A stretch of DNA of 31,538 nucleotides, taken from IMG/VR virus record IMGVR_UViG_3300037961_001273, positions 1 through 31,538 of that record, one strand, 5' to 3'. Shown piece after piece: positions 1 through 6,584 of this stretch (positions within the stretch are counted from its first letter, which is position 1; every line of letters begins with the position of its first letter). The stretch comes from a virus. The position numbers and the translations under genes were made by a program. Below the pieces are notes generated by a model. That model was not told the origin of the DNA and did not search any database. It saw nothing but the letters and a program-made list of their open reading frames with translations.

Positions 1-86
1 ATTTAAGAGAACAAGGTCATGCAATTATAACAAAAAATGTTACTCGTAATGGTAAAACTTTTGCCGAGTACTCACTGATGGAGTAA
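1..86 (+). CDS. C-terminal part of a small winged-helix (HTH_39-like) protein, 5' end missing
   Basis: An open frame from base 3 encodes LREQGHAIITKN, then a short turn and NGKTFAEYSLME, and stops with TAA at 84-86. This is the usual C-terminal half (recognition helix and wing) of small phage winged-helix proteins of the HTH_39 type, about 65-70 residues long. The N-terminal half of such a protein lies at the other end of the window (31475-31538), in the same strand and compatible codon phase. The role would be DNA binding, probably regulation of the early block; this is inferred from the fold only. The next gene starts 2 bases after the stop. Confidence 0.65.
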   Translation, partial: LREQGHAIITKNVTRNGKTFAEYSLME

Positions 87-88
87 TC

Positions 89-349
89 ATGGATAAACCT
101 GACAAAGAATACTTCAATATTAGTGATAAGCAAATCGCTGAAATGGAGGATGGTGTTGATATAGATAAAATGAGAGCCTTTGATAAACATAACGAAGATA
201 TTGAAACAATGGAACTCACTAAATTTGCACTAAAAAATTATATCAAACGATTCGGTAAAGAAAGTAACATCTACGATAAATGTAAAGAATTGATTGTAGA
301 ACTTGATAATAATATCGAGCATACCGAAAACTATAAGGATATGTTATGA
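89..349 (+). CDS. Hypothetical protein, 86 aa, acidic and helical
   Basis: I do not recognise this family. The protein is rich in Asp, Glu and Lys and looks all-helical, with no Cys cluster, signal peptide or membrane segment. The start follows the upstream TAA by two bases and is preceded by a GGAG Shine-Dalgarno at 80-83. The stop overlaps the next start as ATGA (346-349), so translation is coupled to it. It lies between a winged-helix protein and a nuclease, so it is probably an early accessory gene. Confidence 0.7.
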   Translation: MDKPDKEYFNISDKQIAEMEDGVDIDKMRAFDKHNEDIETMELTKFALKNYIKRFGKESNIYDKCKELIVELDNNIEHTENYKDML

Positions 350-609
350 CATTAGATCAAGCTATTAAAATACAATCTACTATTGATGGCAAAGTTATAG
401 CGATTGATACTGTAGAATTTTTAGATCAAACATATTACTCTAAAACTAAAGAACAATGGATTAGATATGGCGATATGCACTTAGATCATTTTTTTAGAGT
501 CTTTCAAAATGAATTGGAATATAAAGAAGATGTTATTAATGAATCTAATCATATTTCAAAGAGTGATATCAAATCTTTAATCAAAGAAGTTATGGAGGAA
601 AATGATTGA
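346..609 (+). CDS. Hypothetical protein, 87 aa
   Basis: Unrecognised small protein. The N-terminal half (about residues 1-55) is mixed and aromatic, including a TYYSKTKEQWIRYGDMH stretch, and the C-terminal third is a charged helix ending in EVMEEND. No catalytic motif, signal peptide or membrane segment is visible. It begins inside the stop of the preceding gene (ATGA) and its 3' end overlaps the nuclease start by 8 bases, so the three genes form one translationally coupled unit. A partner or adaptor of the following nuclease is possible but is only inferred from position. Confidence 0.7.
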   Translation: MTLDQAIKIQSTIDGKVIAIDTVEFLDQTYYSKTKEQWIRYGDMHLDHFFRVFQNELEYKEDVINESNHISKSDIKSLIKEVMEEND

Positions 610-1390
610 ACATTTTAAGAAGTTTGATGCCGAGGATGTTAAAAGTATTTTACCCTTGTCATTTAGTCAAATAACGGACTTCGCTTTCAATAGAGAGCGA
701 TGGGCATTACGCAGAATATTTGGGTATGAGTTCCCATCTTCTGCCGCAGCAGAACGAGGCAAAGCAGTTGAATCTGGTTTAAACATGATATTAAATGGAT
801 TAGATCATTCTACTGCTAAAGTAAAAATGCATGAGGAGTTTGATGCTAATGTCAAAAGATTTAACGATCCTAAAACTTTAGATGAAAGAGAAAAATTGAA
901 TGATCTTTTAGATAGAGGTGTTCAAGCATTTAAAGATAATGCGTTGACGTGGAATCTTACAGGATATCAAGAAAAGATTGAGATTGATATTTTGGGCATA
1001 CCTTTGATTGGTTATACTGACTTCAAATTTGAAGATAAAAATACAAAAGAAGATTTTTATATTGATTTGAAAACAACAGGCAGAAAACCAACAGGAGTAT
1101 CAATGTCCCATGCTATGCAACAATCTATTTATCATAAAGGCACAAATGCTACTCAGAAACTGTGGTATTTAGTTGGTAAAAAAGTTGGTGCTGATTTCTA
1201 TGATTTTAGCATTGATGACTATAATACACCATTCAAAGTATGTGAGCAGATAGTATGTGCTATGGGAAACTACCTTAAATCAGTAGATACTCTTGATGAT
1301 GTTAAAAATACATTAGTTCCAAACCCAGATGATTGGATTTGGCGAGAAGAGGCTCTTGTAAAGGCAAGAAAAGAAGTTTGGGGGTATTAG
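602..1390 (+). CDS. PD-(D/E)XK superfamily nuclease (RecB/Cas4-like exonuclease)
   Basis: This is a 262-aa single-domain nuclease of the RecB/PDDEXK_1 type, which uses a divalent metal to degrade DNA ends, usually in recombination or DNA repair. The visible motif series is E57 in RGKAVESG, D140 in LIGYTDFKFED, D155 and K157 in FYIDLKTTG, then Q173/Q174 and Y177 in MQQSIYHKG (the QxxxY-like motif). No four-Cys iron-sulfur cluster as in Cas4 is apparent. The start at 602 follows a GGAGG Shine-Dalgarno (594-598). It is the last plus-strand gene, and its stop overlaps the stop of the convergent minus-strand gene. No recognisable RecT or Erf annealase accompanies it; the OB-like protein at 30386 might serve with it. 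Confidence 0.85.
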   Translation: MIEHFKKFDAEDVKSILPLSFSQITDFAFNRERWALRRIFGYEFPSSAAAERGKAVESGLNMILNGLDHSTAKVKMHEEFDANVKRFNDPKTLDEREKLNDLLDRGVQAFKDNALTWNLTGYQEKIEIDILGIPLIGYTDFKFEDKNTKEDFYIDLKTTGRKPTGVSMSHAMQQSIYHKGTNATQKLWYLVGKKVGADFYDFSIDDYNTPFKVCEQIVCAMGNYLKSVDTLDDVKNTLVPNPDDWIWREEALVKARKEVWGY

Positions 1391-1548
1391 GTACCTTTTA
1401 CCCTTAAAAGTGTCTGAGAGGCTCTATATGAGCCTTTCTGCACTATCTTTTTAGAGTATTTAGTCCTATTTTTCCTACGACCACGTTTTATAGGTCTTTT
1501 ATCAATTAATTCAGATATTGTCGCAGTAGTTGTAAATCCAGAACTCAT
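1387..1548 (-). CDS. Small basic hypothetical protein, 53 aa
   Basis: The 53-residue frame starts with MSSGFTTTATISELIDKRP and continues as a basic segment (KRGRRKNRTKYSKK). Support for it being real: the ATG at 1548 overlaps the stop of the upstream gene as ATGA (1545-1548), the same coupling used throughout this operon, and the frame is open to a TAA at 1387-1389. It is the last gene of the long minus-strand block and overlaps the convergent nuclease gene by 4 bases. Function unknown; a small DNA- or RNA-binding or virion-associated basic peptide would fit the composition. Confidence 0.6.
   Translation of the reverse strand: MSSGFTTTATISELIDKRPIKRGRRKNRTKYSKKIVQKGSYRASQTLLRVKGT
1416..1438. 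terminator. Hairpin between convergent blocks, candidate bidirectional terminator
   Basis: GAGAGGCTC (1416-1424) pairs with GAGCCTTTC (1430-1438) around the loop TATAT, giving 9 pairs including one G-U. It lies 26 bases after the plus-strand nuclease stop, inside the 3' part of the minus-strand gene. A TTTTT run at 1448-1452 follows on the plus strand but is offset by 9 bases, so this is not a textbook intrinsic terminator. Position at the meeting point of the two blocks is the main argument. Confidence 0.4.
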
Positions 1549-1727
1549 TTACCTACTGATCTCATAGCACGATTATGTGCTTGTCCAAAAGTGGCACCTT
1601 TTTTCATTGCTCTAGCCATTGAACGCATGTGTTTCAATGAATGATGTTTTGCGTGTTTGTTCATTGTTTTTTTTTGTCTCGGTTTTAAACCTTTTACAAT
1701 GTTTTTAATAGATGCCACTTTTACCAT
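1545..1727 (-). CDS. Small basic protein, 60 aa (marine-phage type)
   Basis: A His-, Lys- and Met-rich basic protein whose C-terminal part, SMARAMKKGATFGQAHNRAM, resembles a short helical element seen repeatedly in small proteins of marine phages. No enzyme motif, signal peptide or membrane helix. It sits in a run of four tiny genes downstream of the holin and is coupled to the next gene by an ATGA overlap. A nucleic-acid-binding or virion role would suit its charge, but nothing in the sequence decides this. Confidence 0.65.
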   Translation of the reverse strand: MVKVASIKNIVKGLKPRQKKTMNKHAKHHSLKHMRSMARAMKKGATFGQAHNRAMRSVGK

Positions 1728-1730
1728 GAT

Positions 1731-1829
1731 TTATCTTCTTTTCTTTTTTTTCTTAGACATTTTTGACATTTTAGATTTTTTACCTTTCTTCATGCCACCA
1801 TGTCCTTTGCCACCATAATGTCTAGGCAT
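1731..1829 (-). CDS. Tiny Gly/His/Lys-rich peptide, 32 aa
   Basis: The frame reads MPRHYGGKGHGGMKKGKK followed by alternating SKM and a Lys/Arg tail. A strong Shine-Dalgarno, AAGGAGG (1834-1840), sits 4 bases upstream of the ATG at 1829, which is the main reason to accept so short a gene. It ends 3 bases before the next minus-strand start. Peptides of this type, beginning PRHYGGKGHGGM, are familiar to me from other marine tailed phages, but no function is known to me. Alternative: a non-coding low-complexity stretch. Confidence 0.55.
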   Translation of the reverse strand: MPRHYGGKGHGGMKKGKKSKMSKMSKKKKKRR

Positions 1830-1838
1830 AGTTCCTCC

Positions 1839-1967
1839 TTAATGTAATATCCAATTATGTGCCGCAACAACTACTGCTACTGCAATCACTATCTGCACCC
1901 ACGATTTTAATTCTGTAAATGCATGCCACCATTTAGTAATTTTCTGTTCTACAAATTTTCTAGCCAT
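1839..1967 (-). CDS. Single-pass membrane peptide, 42 aa
   Basis: MARKFVEQKITKWWHAF is followed by a hydrophobic segment (about residues 22-40, rich in Val, Ile and Ala) ending NWILH, so this is a short cytoplasmic helix followed by one membrane helix. The ATG at 1967 has a good AAAGGAG Shine-Dalgarno (1973-1979). It is immediately downstream of the 3-TM holin and lysozyme, so a role as lysis accessory (antiholin or pinholin-like) is possible but is inferred only from location and topology. Confidence 0.6.
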   Translation of the reverse strand: MARKFVEQKITKWWHAFTELKSWVQIVIAVAVVVAAHNWILH

Positions 1968-1979
1968 AAATTACTCCTT

Positions 1980-2402
1980 TCATTTGTCGGTGTTTATTTT
2001 CTTCATTTTCTCGAACGATCTGATTCCCGACATGCCAAGTAAAGCCATGACAAGAGGCATCAGAGTGCCCATATCCATCTGTGGTATTCCTGTGACTTCA
2101 TACTGAAACAACCCACAAATAAATAAGATAAATTTACTTAATACATATTCCCAAAATATTGCTAATGCACAACTCATACCAATCAATGGTCGCCAAGCAC
2201 GTTGTAAAAATCCACTTATACCACCAGCTTTGCTTGAAGCATCTGCCAAGTTTATAGACATTTGCTTTTCTTTGAGTTTTGCTTCTATTTCAGCAAATCT
2301 ATTTTTTAATTGTAATTTTTCTTCTTCACTCGTATGTAAATCATCAATAACATTGGCTACTGCTTTAACAGTACCACCACTTAATAATTTTCCTAAAACC
2401 AT
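1980..2402 (-). CDS. Holin of the 3-TM / gene-transfer-release type
   Basis: This 140-aa protein matches the pattern of the GTA_holin_3TM family. It has a charged helical N-terminus (NVIDDLHTSEEEKLQLK, then EIEAKLKEKQMSINLADA) and a hallmark stretch around FLQRAWRPLIGMSCA. Hydrophobic segments at about 74-96 and 110-128 follow, with the closing motif LMPLVMALLGMSGIRSFEK. The family permeabilises the inner membrane at lysis, giving endolysin access to the wall. It is preceded by AGGAG (2408-2412) and lies directly downstream of the lysozyme gene, forming a lysis cassette. Confidence 0.85.
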   Translation of the reverse strand: MVLGKLLSGGTVKAVANVIDDLHTSEEEKLQLKNRFAEIEAKLKEKQMSINLADASSKAGGISGFLQRAWRPLIGMSCALAIFWEYVLSKFILFICGLFQYEVTGIPQMDMGTLMPLVMALLGMSGIRSFEKMKKINTDK

Positions 2403-2414
2403 GTGAACTCCTAT

Positions 2415-2861
2415 TTAAACGTCAACAGTAATACTTTTTTGCATTTTAGCAATAATTCTATTTGCTCTGTTAGTTGTTTGATTATACCATCTTGAGTCTT
2501 TCATCTCGACCATCGCACCAGCATAATCTTTATTTTTTAAACATTCTTTAAATTTAACAAACTTTTGTAAACGAGGTAATCCAAGTTGAAACACCATGTG
2601 AGCAACACATTCTTTGGCATTATTATCAATATCCATTCCCTCTGTAAAAGTTTCCATATCTTTTAATGCAATATTAAAATCTTTCATAAATAACTCTATT
2701 CCTCGTTCCTGAGTAATAGGTTGCATTAATTCTTCTTTTTCATCATCACGAATCAAATGCCCAGCACCGATTGTCCAATATCCTAAATGATCTTGATATG
2801 GTTTAAGTATTAAACCACCCTCTTCTCTGATTATATCTTCTCTTAATGTTTCTAAATCCAT
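2415..2861 (-). CDS. Endolysin, T4-type lysozyme (GH24)
   Basis: Muramidase cleaving the MurNAc-GlcNAc bond of peptidoglycan at lysis. With the start at 2861 it has 148 residues, and the GH24 triad is visible as E14 in REEGG, D24 in KPYQDHLG and T30 in YWTIGAGHL; the E-to-D spacing is one residue longer than in T4 lysozyme. I prefer the ATG at 2861 because it overlaps the stop of the upstream membrane gene as TAATG and has AAGGA 11 bases upstream. In-frame ATGs at 2885 and 2924 would add 8 or 21 N-terminal residues outside the family core. No signal peptide, so export depends on the holin. Confidence 0.9.
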   Translation of the reverse strand: MDLETLREDIIREEGGLILKPYQDHLGYWTIGAGHLIRDDEKEELMQPITQERGIELFMKDFNIALKDMETFTEGMDIDNNAKECVAHMVFQLGLPRLQKFVKFKECLKNKDYAGAMVEMKDSRWYNQTTNRANRIIAKMQKSITVDV

Positions 2862-3049
2862 TATTGTACCATCCTTAATATCCATGAAATAAATTGAGTT
2901 GCCACCATGAATCCTATTGTCCATAAAATATAATTAAGTTTTTTCACTTCTTTTTGTAAGTGGTAAATGTGATTTGTTTCTAATAGCTCAATCTTGTTAT
3001 AGATATTTACTATATGTTCTTTAGTTGTTTTAGGTGTTATTTTGCTCAT
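2861..3049 (-). CDS. Small membrane protein with C-terminal helix, possible XhlA-like lysis accessory
   Basis: A 62-aa protein with a coiled-coil-prone N-terminal half (KIELLETNHIYHLQKEVKKL) and one hydrophobic segment at about 41-60, ending in a short RMVQ tail. This topology resembles XhlA-type hemolysin/holin-associated proteins, although no diagnostic motif allows a firm call. It is TAATG-coupled to the lysozyme downstream and overlaps the secreted protein gene upstream by 4 bases. A second holin or antiholin is the best guess. Confidence 0.6.
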   Translation of the reverse strand: MSKITPKTTKEHIVNIYNKIELLETNHIYHLQKEVKKLNYILWTIGFMVATQFISWILRMVQ

Positions 3050-3282
3050 ATTACATTTACCCTAATATCTCTACATTCAAACTTAATTACTATCTTTTTT
3101 TCTTCTATATAATCTTTATCTAATTCTTCTAACTCAGTTAAATTCTTATATCTATTATATGCTAATTTATAACCAGCTTCAACACAATCATTATGCGTTT
3201 CAAATTGTAAACCAGTTATACTACTAGTAGGACAAGTCCCGGTAACCATACTACAAACATAAACTATTAATATAAATTTCAT
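3046..3282 (-). CDS. Small secreted Cys-containing protein, 78 aa
   Basis: The first 17 or so residues form a hydrophobic signal-like segment (MKFILIVYVCSMVTG). A short mature domain follows with Cys residues at THNDC and KFEC, compatible with one disulfide in the periplasm. The family is unknown to me beyond its occurrence next to lysis and membrane genes in similar phages. It overlaps both neighbours by 4 bases. A periplasmic role such as spanin-like or superinfection-related function is possible, but there is no lipobox in this protein. Confidence 0.6.
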   Translation of the reverse strand: MKFILIVYVCSMVTGTCPTSSITGLQFETHNDCVEAGYKLAYNRYKNLTELEELDKDYIEEKKIVIKFECRDIRVNVI

Positions 3283-3770
3283 TTCATACTAAGTGGATTT
3301 TCTAATGCTTTTTTAATTTGTTTAGTTACTTTATCTTCAAGTTCTGACATATCATTTTTAATTTCATCAATAGCTTCTTTTAAATCTTTTGCATTTTCTC
3401 TGCTATCCTCTTTGACTCTTTGTTCTACATCTTCAACAATAGTTTCAATACGTCTAACATCTGCTTTTAAATCGTTTTTAAGTTCTTTAGCAACATCTGC
3501 TACCAAAGCAACTTCATCTAGTATTATTGTTATTTCTGATTGTAACATATTAAATTCAGTTTCAAGCACTTCTAATTTTTTATCAAAACCACTTAAATCT
3601 GGGGAAACAAAAGAATTTATTTTTGCCTCCATATCAAGATACCTTTGATAAGCCTCAAACCCACCCCACAATACACCTATAAAAGAACTCAAAATAGTGA
3701 TTATGAGAAAAACCCTACCTCCCTTAAATTTAATACCACCTATGTCAATCTCTGTTTGTTGTTTAGCCAT
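3279..3770 (-). CDS. Membrane-anchored coiled-coil protein, 163 aa
   Basis: After a short N-terminal KFKGGRV stretch there is one membrane helix at about residues 19-40 (VFLIITILSSFIGVLWGG). A long heptad-like helix follows to the end, with repeated charged patterns such as VRRIETIVEDVEQRVK. No catalytic residues. It would anchor in the inner membrane and project a coiled coil into either the periplasm or cytoplasm. Its start overlaps the stop of the 46-aa gene upstream (TAATG). It belongs to the membrane-protein run between the tail genes and the lysis cassette; function unknown, with spanin-like envelope bridging as one possibility. Confidence 0.65.
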   Translation of the reverse strand: MAKQQTEIDIGGIKFKGGRVFLIITILSSFIGVLWGGFEAYQRYLDMEAKINSFVSPDLSGFDKKLEVLETEFNMLQSEITIILDEVALVADVAKELKNDLKADVRRIETIVEDVEQRVKEDSRENAKDLKEAIDEIKNDMSELEDKVTKQIKKALENPLSMK

Positions 3771-3910
3771 TACTTTCCTTGTCCTCTATACTTTTTTGAA
3801 AAACCACGTCTTGTATCTTTATTCATTTTTGCTTTACTTGGTTTGCGACCAATACTTGTTTTGTGATAAACAGGTTCGTGTGCTTCATAATTTTTAAATT
3901 TTTTTGCCAT
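3770..3910 (-). CDS. Tiny basic protein, 46 aa
   Basis: The frame begins MAKKFKNYEAHEPVYHKTS and continues IGRKPSKAKMN, ending with a basic KDTRRGFSKKYRGQGK tail. Both ends use the TAATG overlap (3908-3912 with the upstream gene and 3768-3772 with the downstream one), so the frame is well supported despite its length. The IGRKP and KKYRGQGK pattern recurs in short proteins of marine phages. Function unknown; high charge suggests nucleic-acid or virion association. Confidence 0.7.
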   Translation of the reverse strand: MAKKFKNYEAHEPVYHKTSIGRKPSKAKMNKDTRRGFSKKYRGQGK

Positions 3911-4131
3911 TATTCTAATATTAATTTATTTATATGCTTACTGCCTAATTTATCTACCTCTATTTCAGCCATCGACTTAATACATTGATACTCAACTGAA
4001 CTACCAACATTACGAGAAGCAATCCTTTTACCTTTTAAACAATCACTCATTGATTCTTGTATTCTGTGTTCTTTGATTTCTCCTTGAACAATCATAAGTA
4101 AGGCTATCACAACTTCAGTTAATTTTTCCAT
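3910..4131 (-). CDS. Small protein with hydrophobic N-terminus, 73 aa
   Basis: A short hydrophobic segment (about residues 7-17, VVIALLMIVQG) could be a weak signal peptide. It is followed by GEIKEHRIQESMSDCLKGKRI and a second Cys in YQCIKSMAEIEV. The two Cys residues and their spacing suggest a small exported disulfide-bonded domain. It overlaps the coiled-coil gene upstream by 17 bases and the tiny basic gene downstream by 1 base. Not a known enzyme; likely part of the envelope-targeted module. Confidence 0.6.
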   Translation of the reverse strand: MEKLTEVVIALLMIVQGEIKEHRIQESMSDCLKGKRIASRNVGSSVEYQCIKSMAEIEVDKLGSKHINKLILE

Positions 4132-4477
4132 TTTCTCTCACTTTATCTTTGAGCTTTTCAATATCTTTTAAAGCTGATTCTAGTAAAGATTTATTAAACT
4201 CTATATTTACTTTGTTAGTCATGTTTTGCTCTTGATTCTCAATTAATTTTTCAACATCAGAAAAAAGTGATTCAAGTAACATAAACTGTTCCTGATCTAC
4301 TGGTTTTTGATCACTAGCTTTAAGTAAATCAGCTTGCATTAATTCTCTTGATGTTTCCAAACTTGTTAATCTTCCTGTAAGTTCTGTATATGCAAACACC
4401 CCAGCTACTACCCCAGCTATGATCATTAACATATTACGTATAGGCATGCTTACTGATGTATTTTCACTAATTTTCAT
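4115..4477 (-). CDS. Membrane-anchored coiled-coil protein, 120 aa
   Basis: Residues 1-11 (MKISENTSVSM) precede one membrane helix at about 15-32 (MLMIIAGVVAGVFAYT). A charged helical region follows, ending in ALKDIEKLKDKVREN. The ISENTSVSMPIRN opening followed by a single helix is a pattern I have seen in proteins of other marine phages, where its role is also unknown. It overlaps the large acidic protein gene by 11 bases upstream and the next gene by 17 bases downstream. Together with the 163-aa protein it may form a pair of envelope coiled coils. Confidence 0.65.
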   Translation of the reverse strand: MKISENTSVSMPIRNMLMIIAGVVAGVFAYTELTGRLTSLETSRELMQADLLKASDQKPVDQEQFMLLESLFSDVEKLIENQEQNMTNKVNIEFNKSLLESALKDIEKLKDKVRENGKIN

Positions 4478-6065
4478 ACTGACTTTCTATAATTTCATTC
4501 ATTAAACCATCACTACCAGCAAATAAAAAATAACTTGCTATATCATTATCAGAAATCACTGCATCTGGCAAAGTTGTATCTGTAAAGAAATCTACCCTAT
4601 CATTTAACTGTTGTTGACTATCAAAAAATGTCTTACTATCTGCAAGAACTTGCATAACAACAAGTGTTTTTAATTGAGAGGAAGAATCATATTTTTGCTT
4701 ATCATTAATTTTTTTCATAACTTTTTTTGCTGCTTTTTCTTTAGATGATTGTTTTTTCGATACTGTCTTGGATTGTTCGTTTTTGTCTTTCGATTCTTGT
4801 TGCTCTCCTTGCTTTTCTTCTGACTGCTTTTCAGCTAATTTGGATTCTGATTCGATATCTTCCTCGTTTGATTTATCGTTGGTTTCTGTTGTTGCTTCCT
4901 CGTTTTCTTCTTCGTTGGTTTCTGAGGCATCAGGTGAGGATTCTGTTTTTTCTGCTTGGTTTGTTTCTTGTGGTTTTTCTGTTGACGTTTGGTTATCTAC
5001 TTCTGAATCTACCTCAAGTTCCAACTCCATTTCTATTTCTTGCTCAACATCTACAACATTTACTTCAAGAGTTTCTGAATCTGATACATCAAGACTAGCA
5101 ACTTGTATTTCTTCTATTTCTATTTCAGCTATCTCAATCTCAATACTTTCATAAGTGATTTCTTCTGTTTCAATAGGCTCTAACTCCATACCAACATCTG
5201 ATTCAACAGGAATATTAGTTTCAAAAATATCTTCAACAACATCTATTACTTCCTCTGGTGCATCTGGTTGTAAAGCAATAAACTGCTCAACACTTGTAAT
5301 AGTTTCTTGAACTATTGTATTGACTACATTGTATAAGACGTTGATCGTTACATCATCAAACATAGGACCAACTGCTAAATTTATATCTCGCCCACCCACC
5401 TCGACTATAATGGTAGTTAAACTACCCCCAAAATCAAAACCACCTTGGTAGCTTTGAAATCCACTGTTAGTACCACTCGCACTTAAAATATCAGTACCAC
5501 TAAATACATTTGTTTGTCCATTTTTTCCTGTAATATGCATATAGATTGAATCTTGTGCATCTTGTTTTTCTACTTTGATTGAGTAGTTGGTTCTTCCACC
5601 TTTATCAAAACTTAAATTTGAAATATCAATAATATTTACAAAGGTAGTTCCCATTCCATCTACTCCCATGTTACTTGTGTTATTCCCTGATCCTGTAATC
5701 ATAGCACATTTATCAGTTCCTAATTGACCACAAGAACTGCCACTTGGCATTGTTGCAGGACCCTGTCCTCCCCAATCAATGTCCATATCGCCCTCTTTGG
5801 AACTTACGACATAATCGTTATCGCCATCTAATAAATTATCTGAATCTTCATTAGATACTGTTGTTGTAGTTGTAGTAGTAGTTGTTTCAGTAGTTATAGT
5901 ATATCCATTTGATTCATATTCTATTGTTTCAATAGAACTTTCCTCAATGATTTGTTCTATAGTAGGAGTGCATAATCCGACTGTATCAGTTGTACAATCA
6001 ACTGCTTGACTATAAAAGGGGAACCAACATAAAAGTAGCAATAGTGAAAAAAACTTTCCAACCAT
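4467..6065 (-). CDS. Large secreted acidic Thr/Glu-rich low-complexity protein, 532 aa
   Basis: A classical signal peptide opens the protein (MVGKFFSLLLLLCWF, cleavage near YSQA). A Thr-rich run of about nine consecutive Thr follows, then a folded Gly/Ser/aromatic domain (about residues 90-240, with SGNNTSNMGVDGMGTTFVNI). After this comes a long acidic Glu/Ile/Val then Glu/Ser/Thr/Lys low-complexity stretch, and a short folded C-terminus. I place the start at 6065 because AAGGGAG (6071-6077) sits 5 bases upstream and this ATG gives the clean signal peptide; an ATG at 6086 would add 7 residues. It overlaps the preceding gene by 56 bases. Likely periplasmic or cell-surface; function unknown. 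Confidence 0.7.
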   Translation of the reverse strand: MVGKFFSLLLLLCWFPFYSQAVDCTTDTVGLCTPTIEQIIEESSIETIEYESNGYTITTETTTTTTTTTVSNEDSDNLLDGDNDYVVSSKEGDMDIDWGGQGPATMPSGSSCGQLGTDKCAMITGSGNNTSNMGVDGMGTTFVNIIDISNLSFDKGGRTNYSIKVEKQDAQDSIYMHITGKNGQTNVFSGTDILSASGTNSGFQSYQGGFDFGGSLTTIIVEVGGRDINLAVGPMFDDVTINVLYNVVNTIVQETITSVEQFIALQPDAPEEVIDVVEDIFETNIPVESDVGMELEPIETEEITYESIEIEIAEIEIEEIQVASLDVSDSETLEVNVVDVEQEIEMELELEVDSEVDNQTSTEKPQETNQAEKTESSPDASETNEEENEEATTETNDKSNEEDIESESKLAEKQSEEKQGEQQESKDKNEQSKTVSKKQSSKEKAAKKVMKKINDKQKYDSSSQLKTLVVMQVLADSKTFFDSQQQLNDRVDFFTDTTLPDAVISDNDIASYFLFAGSDGLMNEIIESQYEN

Positions 6066-6576
6066 TAGAACTCCCTTCATCTTCAATTAATAATTTTTCT
6101 TTTTCTTCAATACTCTTAAAAACTAAACTTCCAGTTGGAACATCTTCTTGATTTTGTAGCCAACCATTTTTTGCATCTATACCAATGGCTGAATCGTATG
6201 GGCAATAAGTTCCAGCATTCCACATTGCATCAAAGACTCGGTAATCTGCACACAAGGTAGAGATTGCTGCAACTTTCATGCCCATTGCGTATAACGATCG
6301 AGAGAGTTTTAAACGTTCGCAATTTTCGTCACGCACAGTTACACCTGAACTTATACCGAGTATTTGAGTTTGAACTGCACCAGCTACTGCTGTTTTGCAT
6401 ATATCAGAATTGTTAACGACTACTGATGGTGCGTTTGCAGTTGGTGGTGTATTGTTAGTGACGACTGTTGATGAAACTGTATTTGTATCTGCCCCAAGAG
6501 CAGAGTTCATTAAACCATTAAGAAACCAAAATAATAATGCCGCGAGTATCGTTCCAATTATTAATCCATTCCTCAT
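6010..6576 (-). CDS. Secreted Cys-containing protein, 188 aa (marine-phage family)
   Basis: An N-terminal hydrophobic helix (about residues 5-28) is followed by a Thr/Asn/Pro linker and a conserved-looking domain: VVVNNSDICKTAVAGAVQTQ, then VRDENCERLKLSRSLYAMG, and STLCADYRVFDAMWNAGTYC. This domain, with its paired Cys residues, is one I recognise from many marine siphoviruses and podoviruses, without a known function. A second hydrophobic segment closes the protein (FFTIATFMLVPLL). It lies between the tail fibre cluster and the membrane module and has a large 3' overlap with the acidic protein gene. Confidence 0.7.
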   Translation of the reverse strand: MRNGLIIGTILAALLFWFLNGLMNSALGADTNTVSSTVVTNNTPPTANAPSVVVNNSDICKTAVAGAVQTQILGISSGVTVRDENCERLKLSRSLYAMGMKVAAISTLCADYRVFDAMWNAGTYCPYDSAIGIDAKNGWLQNQEDVPTGSLVFKSIEEKEKLLIEDEGSSNGWKVFFTIATFMLVPLL

Positions 6577-6584
6577 ATTTACTC

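Noticed and set aside
602-1390. Cas4 of a CRISPR system
   Set aside because: No four-Cys cluster, no CRISPR repeats and no other cas genes; the context fits a phage recombination nuclease.
4745-5154. Two plus-strand frames rich in Leu/Phe or Ser/Cys that look like membrane proteins
   Set aside because: They are antisense shadows of the Glu-rich tract of the secreted acidic protein; complementary codons of Glu give Phe, Leu and Ser.
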